Origin: Acanthosoma haemorrhoidale | Taxonomy: Eukaryota > Arthropoda > Insecta > Hemiptera > Acanthosomatidae | NCBI GenBank assembly: GCA_930367205.1 | Contig: OV884011.1 | Span: 139,621,937 to 139,685,936 of the forward strand | Length of the DNA: 64,000 nt | Direction: 5' to 3' | Part shown: piece by piece, positions 20,301-34,428 of the stretch | Layout of the letters: the number at the start of each line of letters is the position of its first letter | Position numbering within the stretch: position 1 is the first letter of the stretch | Translations under genes and position numbers: made by a program | The notes under the pieces: generated by a model | What the model was told of the DNA's origin: nothing | The model's input: only the letters and a program-made list of their open reading frames with translations | Databases searched by the model: none

Positions 20301-22515
20301 CGGGATGTTGTAGATATTACTATTTTTTTAAAACAAAAAAAGATGATTTCAGCTGATTTAGGATTTCAACGTCTACCTCTTGTTTTGGCTTGGGCCTGAG
20401 GCCTGATATACAATGCATATTTAAACATCGTCCATAAGAAAATCGGTTGAAGACCACCATAGTTGTTACTAAACAAATATCTTTCATCAACCTAACCAGA
20501 TTTCCTAATAGACTCTTCTATTCATATCTACGTTCACAGCTAACAAAAAACTCACAATTCATTTATTTTTATTCAATTCAATTAAGCATAACGTGTTTTT
20601 GTATCTTTTTAGCAGATTGGGCTAAAATGGATTTCAGTTCATTTATGGATATAGAAATGTAAAACATTTTCCTTTGATTATCTTTGTTCTTTGTATATTT
20701 TAAGTGAAATTAGCAAACGAGAGAAAATCTCATTTCGCCGGAAGACTTAGATGATGGGGAAGAAACTGAAATTTACTGTGGATTAATTAATTTTAATGAT
20801 TTGTACAAATTGCTCTCCAGCCTGGAACTGTAATTAAGAAACACCTCATCGAAAAGCCGAAGTGAAACCATTGAAAAGATCCAATTAACTTGAAAAAGCA
20901 CGAGTGAGAAAAAGAAGACAAGAAATTCTCAAAGATAAATTAAGAATTTTATCTTTAGATTAAAAATATGGTACCATTAATAATAATGAAAAATGACTGG
21001 GCTTATTGCCGATCCCAATAAGAACAGTTTTACTTGCAAGCAGTTCAGTCTTTCCTCACACTGTGGTAATGACTTTCGCCTGCCTGTCATTTTGAGTTTA
21101 GAAATGTAACTCTATGATTTCAAAGAATTGAGCAAAAATTATTAATCAAAGCAATTTTTATGGAATACGTATAAAAATCACCAAGACTTTGTATATTTTT
21201 ATTAAGGTGTAGTAATAGGGTATCTCCAGCTTTTAGGTTTTCTCATGACATGGTTTAGAAGCTTTTATAATTTTTATTTTAGTTTTTTTTTAAATAATAA
21301 CTATGCGTAAGTCGGCATAAATATTAAAAATTAAATTACAAATAAAATTATAAATAATAATTATAATATGACATAATTGTAATGCTGAATAAAACTGGTT
21401 GTTATTATAGTATATTTATAATTTAATGTTCAATTTTTTCTTTGTTCGAAAAGTAGGTAATAGAAATTTAAAGTTACTAGAACGTTTTGAAATTCTCTTC
21501 CTCTCCGTCTATCTTATAAATATTACCATCAATAATTTTTATTTTAATCAATTGGTAATTCCGTGAACACGGGACTGACAGCAGATTTGGTGGGGTTTGA
21601 AGAGGGAAAGGTCAGTTCATCTCTCTATCCTTGAGTGAAGGAAGTACTCCCGTTCGAAAGTGATCGGTTATGTTACATATTATTAAAGAAGAAGAAAAGG
21701 AAACAAGCTATATTACATATTATTATTATTTCATGGTAATTACAGGAATGTATCAAAATCGACTTATGAAACAGAGGTAGTTTAACACGCCATTATTCAT
21801 CTAATCTTGGTCAAAACGTTCAATATATTCTGCTTGACAGTTAAAAAATGAAGTGGGCAGGACGAGTAGTTGAATAGAACTCACTCGATGAATTTTATTA
21901 AAAGCTTGGTCTATGTCTTTTTATTTTCTTAGATATTTATGTATACAAATATTTGCCCAGCTGGAAGGGAGAGGCTCTACTTTCGTTCTAATAAAGGACG
22001 TTTTTACTATCTGTATGTACTAAGGTGGCAGTTCTAAAATTAATTCTATTAATCTGAAAATTCTAAAGGTATATTCCGCAACATCTCGGACTAGGCTGGC
22101 TAGTTAAAAAGAAATAATGGAATAAGCCGGGTCCATCGCCAACGTTTAAGATTTCTTATGACCCACCTTATAACATATTAAAATTTTATATTCTTATCAT
22201 ATATAAAATAGTTACTGACGGTATCCGAGAAATAATTTCAATCATAAAGTTTCTTTATCAGATTAAAATTTTAGATATTTATATTTTTTTGAAGTTACTG
22301 AAATAGTGCTTTTGACTGACCAATAAGGCCTATAAATAATAAAAGTTAGTAGTTTGTTTAAAAATACCGACTAGTTTTTTCACTATTGTTTAATAAATTT
22401 TGAAGGTACTCGTGTCGTCCCACGATTGCCTCTTGGTGAGTTTTTTCTTATACTCTCATCCTTATTGGCGTATATGAATTTTCAAAAATATGCAATCGGG
22501 CACTTGATTGACATA
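20301..22515. other. Intergenic AT-rich sequence
   Basis: Nothing definable was seen. The short open frame near 20447-20662 lacks motifs. Confidence 0.5.
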
Positions 22516-22592
22516 ACAAAAATTGGTCCCCATAGGCTGGTGACTTTTAACTGTGAAGTCGCGGTTTCGATCTCCCACTCCCCTTCGGGATG
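22516..22592 (+). ncRNA. Possible tRNA-derived SINE head or tRNA pseudogene
   Basis: A B-box-like ggtttcgatctcc lies about 35 nt after an A-box-like taggctggtgac. A possible stem (gactt/aagtc) lies between them. The loop is too long for a functional tRNA. This is weak evidence from box-like motifs only. Confidence 0.2.
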
Positions 22593-25500
22593 TTATCATA
22601 ATGAAATAGGCCTGGTCTAGGATAACTCATGAAGGAGTAGCGAATCTATTCAGAAGAAATTATGGTCAAGAGGTAAGAAGCACATTAGTACCTCAGCACC
22701 AACTGCAACCCGAAAACTTTCCGATGTCCCTAACTCTTCACATACTTGCAAAGATTTATATACTTCATTAGCAATTAAAAATAAAAATCTTTCAATAATA
22801 ATACAAATGTCAAACTGGATTATACTTTAACTGGATCATGGATTAATTCAATGGAAACATAGAGTAATTATTATAGAAAATTAAAATAATCTGTGTTTTT
22901 TTTATATCTTTTGGCCCACTAACACATAGAAAATAAAGTAATAAAATGACTTAACTTAAATGGCAATCAAATATAGATAAAAAAACGTAATAATAAATAT
23001 TAAATTTGGACAAAAAAAGATCGATGTGCTAATTGAGTATATGTTGCACATTTTGACCCAAATATGTGATAATAACATGCTCAGGCAAAAGATTTTTGTG
23101 GTTGTTCGAAGAATTCATCTTTTACGATTTCTCATTTCTCAAATTTAAATCTATTGCAGGCTTAAAGTTCTGAATTTACTCGGTTCCATATGACATAGAA
23201 CTGCTGCACCTGCGACAAGTTGGGCGAAGTTAGCAGGTGCGAAAGCCGGTAAGACCTGAGTCGTACTTTTTCTAAGTAAATTTTGATAAAAAATTCTCGT
23301 TAGTATCTAATAGGCACTAAGAAACACATCAAGTACCACAAATATCTCTCGGTATCGAGTTTTTTTTTTTCACTTTTTTCGTCTTTTGTTTTGCTTGAAA
23401 AATACCCTATTATTTAGTTCAAAATCGATGTTAAAAAAAAAATATCCGATTAAAACAAAATAATAGAAAAAATGCTTAAACAGAAGTACAAGGCGTTGTG
23501 CAACAACCAACCAACAGTTGTTTTTTTTGGAAAGTACATTAACCTGATTATTCCTGGGTCATTGAAAGGATATCATGTTCCAAACCATGTTTTTGTTTTT
23601 CATTACCAGTATCAGCCTTAAAAACACGATTTTCCAAGAAAAATGTTGAAACTTAACACTTCATTTAAATTTTAAAAATCATTTTATTTATAGACTCAAC
23701 ATCAGTATAGCCGATATCTAGGAAAACTGGCCGATAATGCAGGGTAGATAAATGATACCTCAATATAAAAGGGTGCTACCGACTACCGTACAACCCCTTG
23801 AGGGGTTCCCTTTTTTCCTTTTCTTCCAAATGTTCTCTCCTATTTCATTCTTTAGTGGTACTAATGTTACCATATTTATTTCTTGTTCCGTTGTTTCTAG
23901 CAAGAGTGATTTTATGTTCAATATCACGTTTTTCTTTTTATATTAAACAACTCCCAAAAACATCTTCACCAAAATACCCAGAAATAATACCATTACTGTT
24001 ACATGACTTTAATACAGCTTAAGTGCCCATAAGTCCGCATACACAACTGATCTCTGCCTTTAATAGCACCTCCTATAAATTATTCATTCCTAAGACGAAA
24101 AGGCGAGGTTTAGTTACATACTGGGGCGTCTTCACGACTTTACAATTGTCACAAAACTACCAATAAAAGCATAGAAACATATAATTTGTCACTTAGTAAA
24201 TTTTCATACAACCGGTAACTCGTTTTGAAAAATTTCAACTTCAAATTTTGTTTTAATAAACCAGTTTGAACATAAAAATTTCATATTTTCCTCTATAATT
24301 TAGGAAGTTTTTTTTTTACATTGTTGTCATTTACCATGTCATTAGAGATGCCAGTATCTAGAGTATGCTCACTGCTCTCATCGTTATTTTAAAATCAAAA
24401 ATATTTTATTCCACAGTTAAAATATAGGAGTGCAGTTTTCGTAACAATAACATATTCATATTTAAGCCTGGTGTGTCCTTTTCTGAGGCTTTATTGGAAT
24501 ATTAAGTCAATATTTGTGACCTTTTTTTTGTTTAATTTTTTTTTCTTTAGAAGCCTGTTATTGCTGCTATCACAAAAGTACCACTTGATGGGTTTTTCTG
24601 TAAATGCATGTATTTTTGATCACAAATTGTATAATTTATTTTATAAAATATCGTTGTTTCTGAAAAAAATATCATTATAATTGCCTTCAATTGTGGGATA
24701 AATTTAAAGTCAGCACTTTAAAGTTGAAAACAAAACAATCGAGGTGACCCGAAACAATGACACGCCCCGAGGTTTAGAAAGAAAACTTTTTTTTTTAAAT
24801 AAGGTTTTTTTTCAGTATTGTCACTTCTTTTACATAGGCTAGACGTTCTTCAGAATCTGTTACATTTAATTAAAGAAAAACAGAAAATGTTTTCAACACA
24901 GACAATTAATTCATCTAAACTTTGTGCCTTCCTACCCATCCTCTAAAGATTTAAATCATTAAATAGATTTAAAACAGCCTAATATAATGAAGGCATATAT
25001 ATAAGGATCTGTCCTCTAGCGAGCAATACAGCGAATTCCCCTGTTTATGTTAATTCCCATTGATATTGAAATTATGAGAAAAGTCACAATAAACTGGTAT
25101 TGTCCGATTTTTCTTATAATGTCGAGTCCTATCTATACAGAGGGGATGATGAAGGAGGCTGAGGGAGATTATGAGGCTCACTCACCAAGCAGGCAGGGCA
25201 TTGATTGGTTTTACGGATTACTGGGGGAGGCGATAAGGGGGTTAATTCACCCTCCTCTTCGGAAATTAAAGATTCCGTACCCTTTTCTATATTGAGCCTT
25301 CCCGTCTCATCCTTTTCCCACAGCCGACATTTACAATTCTATCAGGTTCGAGGAGCAGCGAAGAGGAAAAAAGAAATCTTGTGGAAAACCCATTCCCTGT
25401 GTTCAATTATGCACCAGATCCCCCTTAATTTATCTCGCGATACATTCATTTTTTTCCTCCATCGCCGAAGCGAGGGCATATGGGATATATAAAGCTGAGA

Positions 25501-27721
25501 AATAACGGGGGAAGGGTGTAATGAAGTTGCTGCCGGTGGAAACTATATATCCGTTCTTATACATGGAGCTCCTAGCGTGCACAAAAATGAACTACCATTG
25601 ACAAAATAATTAAACTCATAACTGAAACCAACCTAACTCAGCACCTCTCATTATATCCATAATAACATAAAATCACAACACTATTGAATATCAAGAGATT
25701 ACAAAAGCTGCCGTGGGCCAGGGTGCTGGTCTGCTGGAGGATTCCCATGCATCTGGGTGGCACGTTGGGTCCTAAAAGCGAGGAGTACAGCAAAAGGTAA
25801 CATAATCTGTTTTTCGCAGTTCATATCATGTAGTACAATCGAAACGGGATAATATATTTCCTGCGTGTTGAATGACATTTACGAGTCAGTAGAGGCTGTT
25901 TGCTCACACTCGCATGGATTAAACCACTAATCAGTATATGAATGCGGTACATAGAGGGAAGGATGCCGGGTGACAAAAGTACTTGCACGGTTTATAGTAT
26001 TTATCTTGTATTCCAAACTGAGTTCTTGTACTGAAACCATTCACAATTCGTCCTCCAGTTTCATTATCGCTATTCAAAATGTATTATGGGCCACCACCTT
26101 TTCATGTATTAGTAACAATTGTTGAGAAATTAGTATAATTCAAGACTTGAACGTACAAAAACTGTATTATAAGGTCTACATCTAGCTGTCCCTTGCCTTA
26201 AGAAATATCTGCCTGGCACCAATATGCCCTGGGTGCCACCTAGGATCTTGGCTGGCTTCTGAGGCTCTGAATTCTGATTATGAATAATAATGACAGTGAA
26301 ACGGATTAATAACGACTAAGGCTTAGAAAAATCGCATCGGTGAAGGAGGCACAAAAATCGTGCAAGGTGAGATAGCTGCTTGCTGTTCTTATTTGAATAA
26401 TTAAAGATACATACAAGTTATTCTACTGATTATTATTCTGAGCGCTAGTGGACTTTGCAAGACTACGTATAACAAAACCACAAGGCTTTGATGACTACTT
26501 GGTTTTGGTTCGCCTAACAAATCTAAAACCCATCCATCCAAGACTTTCATGAATCTTAAGTGTTAAATAATTAAATGATAATAATAATATTAGAGGATGA
26601 ATTATTTGTATTTTAAAATTTATTTATATTTTTATTTATTTTATGCTCTAATATATCAGATATGAATTTATGGTGGTAAACGATTAAACCTTTCCTTAAA
26701 GGTTTGAATAAGTTTAATAAAACTGAAATTACTATACGTATAAATCATTCAACTAAATACTATCTTTCAACATTATATCGTGAAATATAAACATTTGCGA
26801 AACACTTAAAAGAAAACTTTTTACCAAAAGTGATTAACTTTTTTTAAACTACTATTTGATTAACCCACCTATTTGTTTAAAGTATTGATGCGTCAAATTT
26901 ACTATTTTTAGTGTCAAATTTTTTTATAAAACAGATCATTAGGACAATCATTTCTTTTGAATCCTGTTTCCAGAGAAAACTACCATAAATGGAGGCAGCG
27001 AAAATTATAAAATGATGCTCAATAAGCATTAAGGGCTTACAGTTACTAAATAATTAGGAAGAAAGGAGTAACAGTTAGTGAAAACTGCAATTTGTAACAT
27101 TTATTTATTCATAGAACCACTTGCGTGGAACATTTAGAAATGTACCTTTCGTGCCATAGGACATTCTTCTACAGTAATAATATATGTTTTTTTATTAAAC
27201 CAGCGCAAATGGTACTACTTTACTTAAGGAAAGGTTTATAAGTATATAAGAAGGAAAACGAAGAGCAAAATCAAATAAGTATGATAAAACTCATTATACC
27301 GTCTAAAAACACAACACCTATAAATCTCGAGATTTTTTTAGTTTTGAGTCTAAACCATGTTTTATTTTATTTATACTAATAGAATTAGTTACATAAGAGA
27401 CATTAGGGATTATTAACATCATTATCACTCACTCTTTGTCAACAAACGTAGGATTAAATGTTTTTCTTTATTGTTTTCAATTCACCTTTCAGTCTTTTTT
27501 TTACCTTTTTGTTAGGCCCGTTCATCAATTTATATCTTACCTTTTTATTCTTTTTTAATTATTATTTAAAAATTTCATATTACTTAATATTAATTTAAAA
27601 AAATATATAAAGACATTTCTATTTTTATTTCCTGTCTAATTGATCTCTAAAAATTTACCATAGGCTTTTTTTATTTATTTTAATTTCAAAAATGGTTTTG
27701 ACAGACTAGTCCTTGTTGTTG
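22593..27721. other. Intergenic AT-rich sequence
   Basis: No gene or mobile element was recognised. The slightly GC-richer patch at 25120-25330 contains open frames without motifs. Confidence 0.5.
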
Positions 27722-27902
27722 CTTTAGTGGGGGACGCTCGAATCCAGTGACATAGCAGCGCTCACCAGGCCTTCGGTAAACTCGCCTCCGCCCATCTGGT
27801 GTATAAAGAAAGAAGCGCGACTCATCGGAAAACAGCACGTTGTTCCTTTCATTTTCAGTTCACATAAAGTGTTCCCGAGCAAACTCCAAACGATGCTCTG
27901 AG
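27722..27902 (-). pseudogene. Tc1-like DDE transposase fragment
   Basis: The minus-strand frame reads HRLEFAREHF, a stop, then NNVLFSDESRFFLYTPDG and RPGERC. The F-S-D-E-S-R-F block is the conserved segment around the second catalytic aspartate in Tc1-like transposases. About 58 codons remain, with at least one internal stop. No terminal inverted repeats or other catalytic blocks were found nearby. The fragment is not covered by any long open frame, so it is easy to miss. Confidence 0.75.
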
Positions 27903-29239
27903 GTTTAAATTTACTTTAGCAAGTTTATGCTAACAGTTTGTGCACAAATATCGAAACGTAGTACAATAAACCGGTCATCTCTTGGCGCTGTCACTCGCAA
28001 CCAACCTTATCCGGGTCTACGATTCACAAACCTATCTCACGGTAATGTGTAATTTCTCTCCGAAAAGTAGTTTTTTGAATATTTATTGGAGTTTTACTTT
28101 ATATTTATCACTGAAAACATTAACATTAATTAATAAAAAAATGAAAGCCAAAATAGTTCTTTTTATCCATAGCCTCTTAAAAATGTTTACAGTAATTATT
28201 TAATTATAAATTGTCAGTTAAATCTAGCTACATATGATTTTTTTGCATTTTTTAAACATATAAATTATTGGTTTTTATTTTAAACTAAAAATTTACAAGC
28301 ATAAATAAAATGTTTCTTTCAACCGCCAAAGAGAGGAAGTAATGAATAAGGGGAAAAAAGCTAAATTTTTAAGGATTTCTCTGCCAGTTGAATTTGCGGT
28401 TCCATTTGTGGTTTGGGGATAGCCACTTAACAGCTTCGAGAAGAAAGATGAGCCCTCTTCTAACAAGAAGGGGTGTTTTAGTCTCGCTTTTACACAAAAC
28501 GGTATTATTTCAGTATTACACCAGCCCAGTTTAGGCTTTAATTGTTTGAAGAGAAAACGGTGGTATTTAACAAACTGGTTCATTGTAAATTACTGTGCTA
28601 GGCGCGATATTATCATTTTAATATAATCTTCTCACAATGCATAAACATTCTTATATATTATATTATATAAATGTGATAACATCACAAATCATGATGCGTG
28701 TTTTTTGCAATTTATTCCAAATTGATTATATTAATTGTGTAGTGATCAAATTAAATGAATAATAAATCAAATTAAGATTTACGTCCTGGTAATATAATGT
28801 AAATAAATATTACAATCAAGTCAAGTAAGTAATTATATTACAGTTTAGTTGTATGAAAAGTATGCTATGTCTAAAATTAGAAGTGTTGTATGAAAATGTT
28901 TGGTTAGTTGATCGAGATTTCCACATGCACTCTCACGCTAGTTCTCTTCGACGACTAATGAGCAAAATTATTCAGATTTGATATGCTTATGAATAGCACT
29001 GTGTACAAATGAATAATACGATTTGCTATGGTTATGTACATATGAAACTAGTACAAAGAACCAACAGCAACAAATTGAAATAAAAAGTGAACACAAATGA
29101 CAAAATAAATAAATAAAACATTGAATTTATCCTGATGGCTGACATGAATGAAAAATCATAAACAGAAATATAACGATGAATTATAACTTGTTAGATTGGA
29201 GGGAGATAAGAAACTAATAAAGTCTTGATTTAAAGATTA
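27903..29239. other. Intergenic AT-rich sequence
   Basis: Nothing definable was seen. Confidence 0.5.
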
Positions 29240-29570
29240 AGAGTCTTTATAAACGACGAATATCGATCGGAATAGAGTTCCAAAATTTTGTGGCGCGAAT
29301 AAGTAAAGACTCTTCTTAGAAGCAGATTTGTGAGAAGGGAAATACAGGTTGGAAGGAAGGGTAGGATCTAGTATTGCGTGATCTGATCACTGATTTGAAT
29401 TGAAGGAAGTTGTGAAGTTAAGAAGTTCTTTAGTCATGATAGTATTGAAGAGGAGGGGTCTAAGGAAGTATTGCTCACTGGCGGAAGGGTGCTGATATCC
29501 CAATTCGGAGTAGTGCCGTAAAATGCGACGGTCTCCGGTGATTCCAGTGAGTATAAATCTTAGAAAACAA
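29240..29570 (-). pseudogene. CR1/RTE-like LINE C-terminal remnant
   Basis: The minus strand encodes RATKFWNSIPIDIRRL followed by a stop near 29240, the typical end block of CR1/RTE-like reverse transcriptases (x-L-W-N-S-L-P-x-x-I-R). Upstream in the same direction, 29584-29387 gives a frame with RRILRHYSELGYQ. An internal stop separates it from the end block. It abuts the R1 repeat starting at 29573. Confidence 0.5.
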
Positions 29571-29572
29571 TT

Positions 29573-30380
29573 TGTTGTAGCCACCTCTTAATTATGAATA
29601 TGAAACATTATAAGTTCCCCTCTTCTCGTATCTATGTCATCAAATGAATATAAGAAAATATGTATCTATGTTTCAATATGTTTAATAAAGGTTATGACGT
29701 CAGTGAGAGAGGGGCAGAGCTAGTGGGGGAAACAGCCGCAGGTGGGGACCCATCCCCACCACAGCTGGCCGCCTATATAAGAAACTAGACTAGACTGAAT
29801 TAGCATAACAAACCGGACCGTCACTTGGAACACTACTCTCTCCTCTCTCTCTGCACTGGCGTTTGCTGCTCTACTCAAAACCATAGTCTTCTCATTCAAC
29901 TACCTCTGCATCTCTCTCTTCTAACCTCGCTATGTTTTAGTCCGGCGTTGTCAGACCCCACACTCTCCTAGTGGGAATCTGCCTTCGTCTCGCTAAAACT
30001 AGCAGCTCCTTGGGAGAGACCTCTCCCTCGCGGACAACGGTTGTCGTAGCCCAACAAATTTACCTAGCAGTGTCTCCCACGGTAATCCAGTCTGCCTCTC
30101 TCCGGTTCACACTCCCCTTTGGGATCCGTACGGATTTCGCCTACCCTCAGATACCGAGTTTGAATTCGTGGCCATTCCAAGATCACACAAATTACCTACA
30201 CTACCTACCCTATACGTCTTCTCCTGAACATAGATCATTGTCGGGGCACATACCTATCAACTATGGAGTCAGATAGTAAGACCGTCATGAAACGATTGTC
30301 CAGGTCACAAGCCTAATCAACCCTCACTTCGTCACCAGGGCTAGGGTAACTAGGCACCCCCCTCGTGACGACCCGACACA
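29573..30380 (+). repeat. LTR-like dispersed repeat R1, copy 2 (most complete)
   Basis: About 808 bp from tgttgtagccacctc to cgacccgacaca, with TG...CA ends. TGACGTCA is at 29695-29702 and the TATA box (tatataa) at 29774-29780, 79 bp apart, almost the same spacing as in copy 1. A C/T-rich stretch follows the TATA box. No polyprotein lies next to it. The best guess is a solo LTR of an unidentified element; a 5'-UTR-like cassette of another retroelement is an alternative. Confidence 0.65.
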
Positions 30381-32221
30381 ATTCATCAGCTGTCAAAATC
30401 ACAAGAATCACCACACAGCACGCAATTGTATACAAATGGGGGAACGCAATAGAGGGAACGAGGGGTTGGCGCTTATGTAATAGGAGGAGATGTGATCGAT
30501 TGAGCAGCTTCAGGGTGGAAACAGCTTGGTGAATGATTTGGAGAATATGGTCATTGCGGATGGGAATTGGTCAATGGACAGATATTTGACTAAAGTAAAG
30601 AATTGGATAAGTGGGAATATTGATTAGGGATTTTAGGTAGGGAGGGGACGTGAACCAATGACGATTGCCTTGAATTTCTCCACATTCAATCAAAGATTAT
30701 AAAGAGAAACCCAAGCCACAATACCGCCCAGGTCTGCCTTAATAAATCGTACGTGGATCGGAGCTGACTAGGAAGTAAGGGTAGGTAAACTAGGGTGCCG
30801 TCGCATGAGATGTGGATAAATTACTGCTTTGCGTTGATAATTAAACTGTACCAGCCCGAATCCCGAAGTTCAATAATTAGCGATTAGGCTGCTATGAAAT
30901 CATTAATCATTCATTGATGGGGGATTTGCCCCGCTGAGACACCACCGGAACTCAGCGTTCCTGGTCTGGCCTGGTAATTTGTTATTAATGATGACATCTG
31001 GTTAGGGACTTGGCAGATCAGTGGATATTTTAGCAATTATTAAAATTAATAATAATTACTTAGCCCGAAGTATTTATTTTCATTTTTAATTAGAACCAAT
31101 CAATCGTCTTTCGTCTCTCTGAAATTCTTGAGTACAATAATAACCCTCATAAATATTATGGTGTGGCAGTTATTATTAGCAATAAAAATACGAAATATAT
31201 ATAATAGGATAAAAGGAAGAAAATTGTGCTTGAAATAAAAACACAACTGGAACTTCAAATTCAATTAAAAAAAGAATATCTAGTAATTAGTAATTAGAGT
31301 AATTATTAATATAACAGGTAATATAATATAATAGGTTAATATTAAGGTGGGTCGGCAGTAAAAAATAATTTTATTCCCATCTCATTAAAATTGTCACATA
31401 ATTATGTTTTCACATCTATCTCGACGCAATTCTATTTCTATTGGCTAGCTATGTTGCTATAACCGTCTAAAAAGTGTCTTTAACCGTGGGAAAAAATTAT
31501 GACTTTAAATTTTAATTAGATCATCATCTGTGGACATGAGATTTCAAACGGTAACGCTTTTTTATTTTTATTTTCTAATACTTCCATATGTTGCATTTAC
31601 CAATAAATACTCAGTGTGATCTGATTTGTTATTAAAAATACATTTAACATTTCAGTTATTTAAATAATTTCGGGACCGTAAACTAAATGAATCTAATAAA
31701 TAATGAATCTAAATAAATGTAGCCAAATGAAATGAGTTCTTTTCATCGTCAAAGCGAGAAAATCTAAATATTTAAATGCTGTATGTTTTTTTCCCCTTGT
31801 CTCCATTAAGGTGAAATAAATGCAAGTACATATTTCCCTGGGGGATCGAAGCCATTGCCATTACCAGGGTATAAATATTGCATTAGAATTCGCTGGGGCA
31901 ATCTAGTTAAAAGGTTTTCAAACAAATCTTATTCTTAACTTATTCAATCTCTTTGTTTGCCGCAGAAAAATAAATCGAAGATTTATCCTACAATAGTAAC
32001 TTTTATACCAGTTTTAGTGAAAGATTATTAGTATATAGTAAGATCCATTTCTGTCTCTTTTTAATACTTCCAAATCCACACCGATTCAAGACCGATTCTT
32101 CAAATTTTCCTTAGGGTCAAATACAGGTCGAGTTAGTTTTTCAGCGTTACATCACGATCACGATAATATGACCTGTGGCCCTTATGCTCATTTTTTAGGT
32201 TAGCATTCTTGGTTCAAATTG
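30381..32221. other. Intergenic sequence
   Basis: No definable feature was seen. Confidence 0.5.
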
Positions 32222-32325
32222 ACTTAAGGATTTGTGAAGTCCGGCAAAGATTGAACTCAAGAAATACATCAGATCAGAGCACATGGTTATAACTTGTTAC
32301 GCTAACTAACCAGCCGTTTGTTCAT
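32222..32325 (-). ncRNA. Possible tRNA-derived SINE or tRNA pseudogene
   Basis: On the minus strand an A-box-like tggttagttagcgtaac is followed about 40 nt later by a B-box-like gagttcaatctttgcc. The spacing fits a Pol III internal promoter. The cloverleaf is not convincing, so a functional tRNA is unlikely. Confidence 0.3.
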
Positions 32326-33960
32326 ACCCAAAACACACAGGTTATGTCTAGTAAATCAAATGATTTTACAAATCCTCTAAACTTTAGTCCTGTAAACTAT
32401 CAAATAATTAAATATAACTTTTTTTACAACCCAGAAAAAATGTATTTTTGGCTTCTTTTTAGAAGTGTACATATTAAATAATTTCCTTATCCAAAGATGA
32501 TTCATATTCCACTCATGGAGGATAGCTCTGTAGGCCTTGAATATATATTGGGGGAATCCAGGGTTGCATATATTTAGGACATACACAAGCAGATCTGTCA
32601 GAAATAATCTTCGGAGAAGGAAAAAAAAAAACTGTGTCAATAAAGAAAATCGTGTTAATTTTTAAAATCCTTTTTAACCCAGCAGGGATTGCATATAAAT
32701 TACTGGAAAACAATAATGAATTGAATGATTTTGATTTCGAACAATTCACAGCAGTAAATTCAATTTTGCACGAACTTAGATTAAAAGGTTAGATTAATGA
32801 CCGATATGTCTAATAAAATCGATTTTTGTAAGCCCTAATCACCAGGTAGTTTTTCCCGATTCAGTTAATAAGTTGTCAACTATTTTCATAGCATTATAAC
32901 ATTTAAAAAAATTCAACACATAGATTTATTTTTTTTCCAAGAACAAAATAATTATCCTGAGAAGCGAAGGTGTACCCCTGAAATCAAATGAAGACGGACA
33001 AAATATTAAAGAAAGGAAAAGGAAAGCCTTTAGCCTCAGAAATTGACAGTTCGTGGTGACTGGGGATGATATCACCAATACCCCAACTGAGGCGAGCCTT
33101 ATCGGTTCTTATGAAAAGACCTTTCCTTGAATCCGGAGTTCTGTCTTATCCTCTATTACATCTGGGATCTCTGACCATTTCTGGCTATATACCCTGTGAA
33201 AGAGAAAGAATCTATTCAATGTATTATACGAGTTCTATGGATACCCCTTGCCCGAGAACTGCAAAGGTAGTTCAAATTCCCCTGAATCTTAGTATTTTTA
33301 TCTTAGTATTAGGTACGCAGTTGCTATAAATGAACGAGCTCAGACAGGGGTTGTTTGAGTGATCTTTCTAGGGTAAGAGATCATTAAAAAATACAGTAAT
33401 AAAATAAACACCATAAATAATTACAAGCAAATGAAAAAAATACTGAATATAAATCGGAATTCAACCGCCCCACACTATCCAGTCCGTGGCTCCACCAACT
33501 AATTTTATTTCATTGCCTGATAATTATCAATTGAACATCTACATTTTTAATTTGTTTTTCAGAATTTCCAAAGAATTGAATCCCGTTATAATTCATATTG
33601 GAAATTAAGTTTACCAAAGGCGTTCCACAAAATGTAGTTCCTGGACGAATGTATCTCTTTATATCTTCGCTTAACTAGATATAAAAAACCTGATAGGTCT
33701 TCTCTATTATAAACTCAAAGTTTCATTCAAAAAAAATGTTTGAACTATTTTACTTTTTTCTTACTGAATTACTTTTTTAATTTTAAACGTGATTCACTAC
33801 ACGTATTCAAAATAATAAATTGAGTATTACGTGAAAAAATATATATAATACAATTTATTTAACAGCATGAAGCAAAAATAGTACTGGGATTTTACGCATA
33901 ATTAATTTTCTTTAATTGATATCATTCTATTTGTCTAAGGTAGTTCACTTAATTTCACGT
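32326..33960. other. Intergenic AT-rich sequence
   Basis: Short open frames near 32377-32749 and 33066-33329 carry no recognisable motif. Confidence 0.5.
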
Positions 33961-34428
33961 GTCGGGTCGTCATGAGGGGGGTGCCTAGTTACCCAAGCCC
34001 TAGTGACGAAGTGAGGGTTGATTAGGCTATGACCTGGATTCTTGCTTCATGTCGGGTCTTACTATCTGACTCCATATTTGATAGGTATGTGCCCCGACAA
34101 TGCACTATGTTTAGAACAAGAGGTATAGGGTATGTAATGTAGGTAGTTTACGTGGTCTTGGAATGACCACGAATTCACACTCGGTATCTGAGGTTATGCG
34201 AAAACCGTCCGAATCCCAAAGGCGAGTGTGAACCGGAGAGAGGCAGACTGACTTGCCTTCGGAGATACTAGTAGGTAAAGTTTGTTGAGCCTCGGCAACC
34301 GTTGTCCGCGGGAGAGAGGTCTCTCCCAAGGAGCTGCTAGTTTTAGCGAGACGAAGGCAGATAATCACACTAGGAGAGTGTGGGGTCTGACAAGGCCAGA
34401 CTAAAACATAGCGAGGTTAGGTAGAGAG
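33961..34428 (-). repeat. LTR-like dispersed repeat R1, copy 3 (truncated)
   Basis: The reverse complement matches 29928-30380, including the tgtcgggtcgtca terminus at 33961. The promoter half (CRE and TATA) is missing. The break is at about 34428, after a shared taacctcgctatgttttag. Confidence 0.7.
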
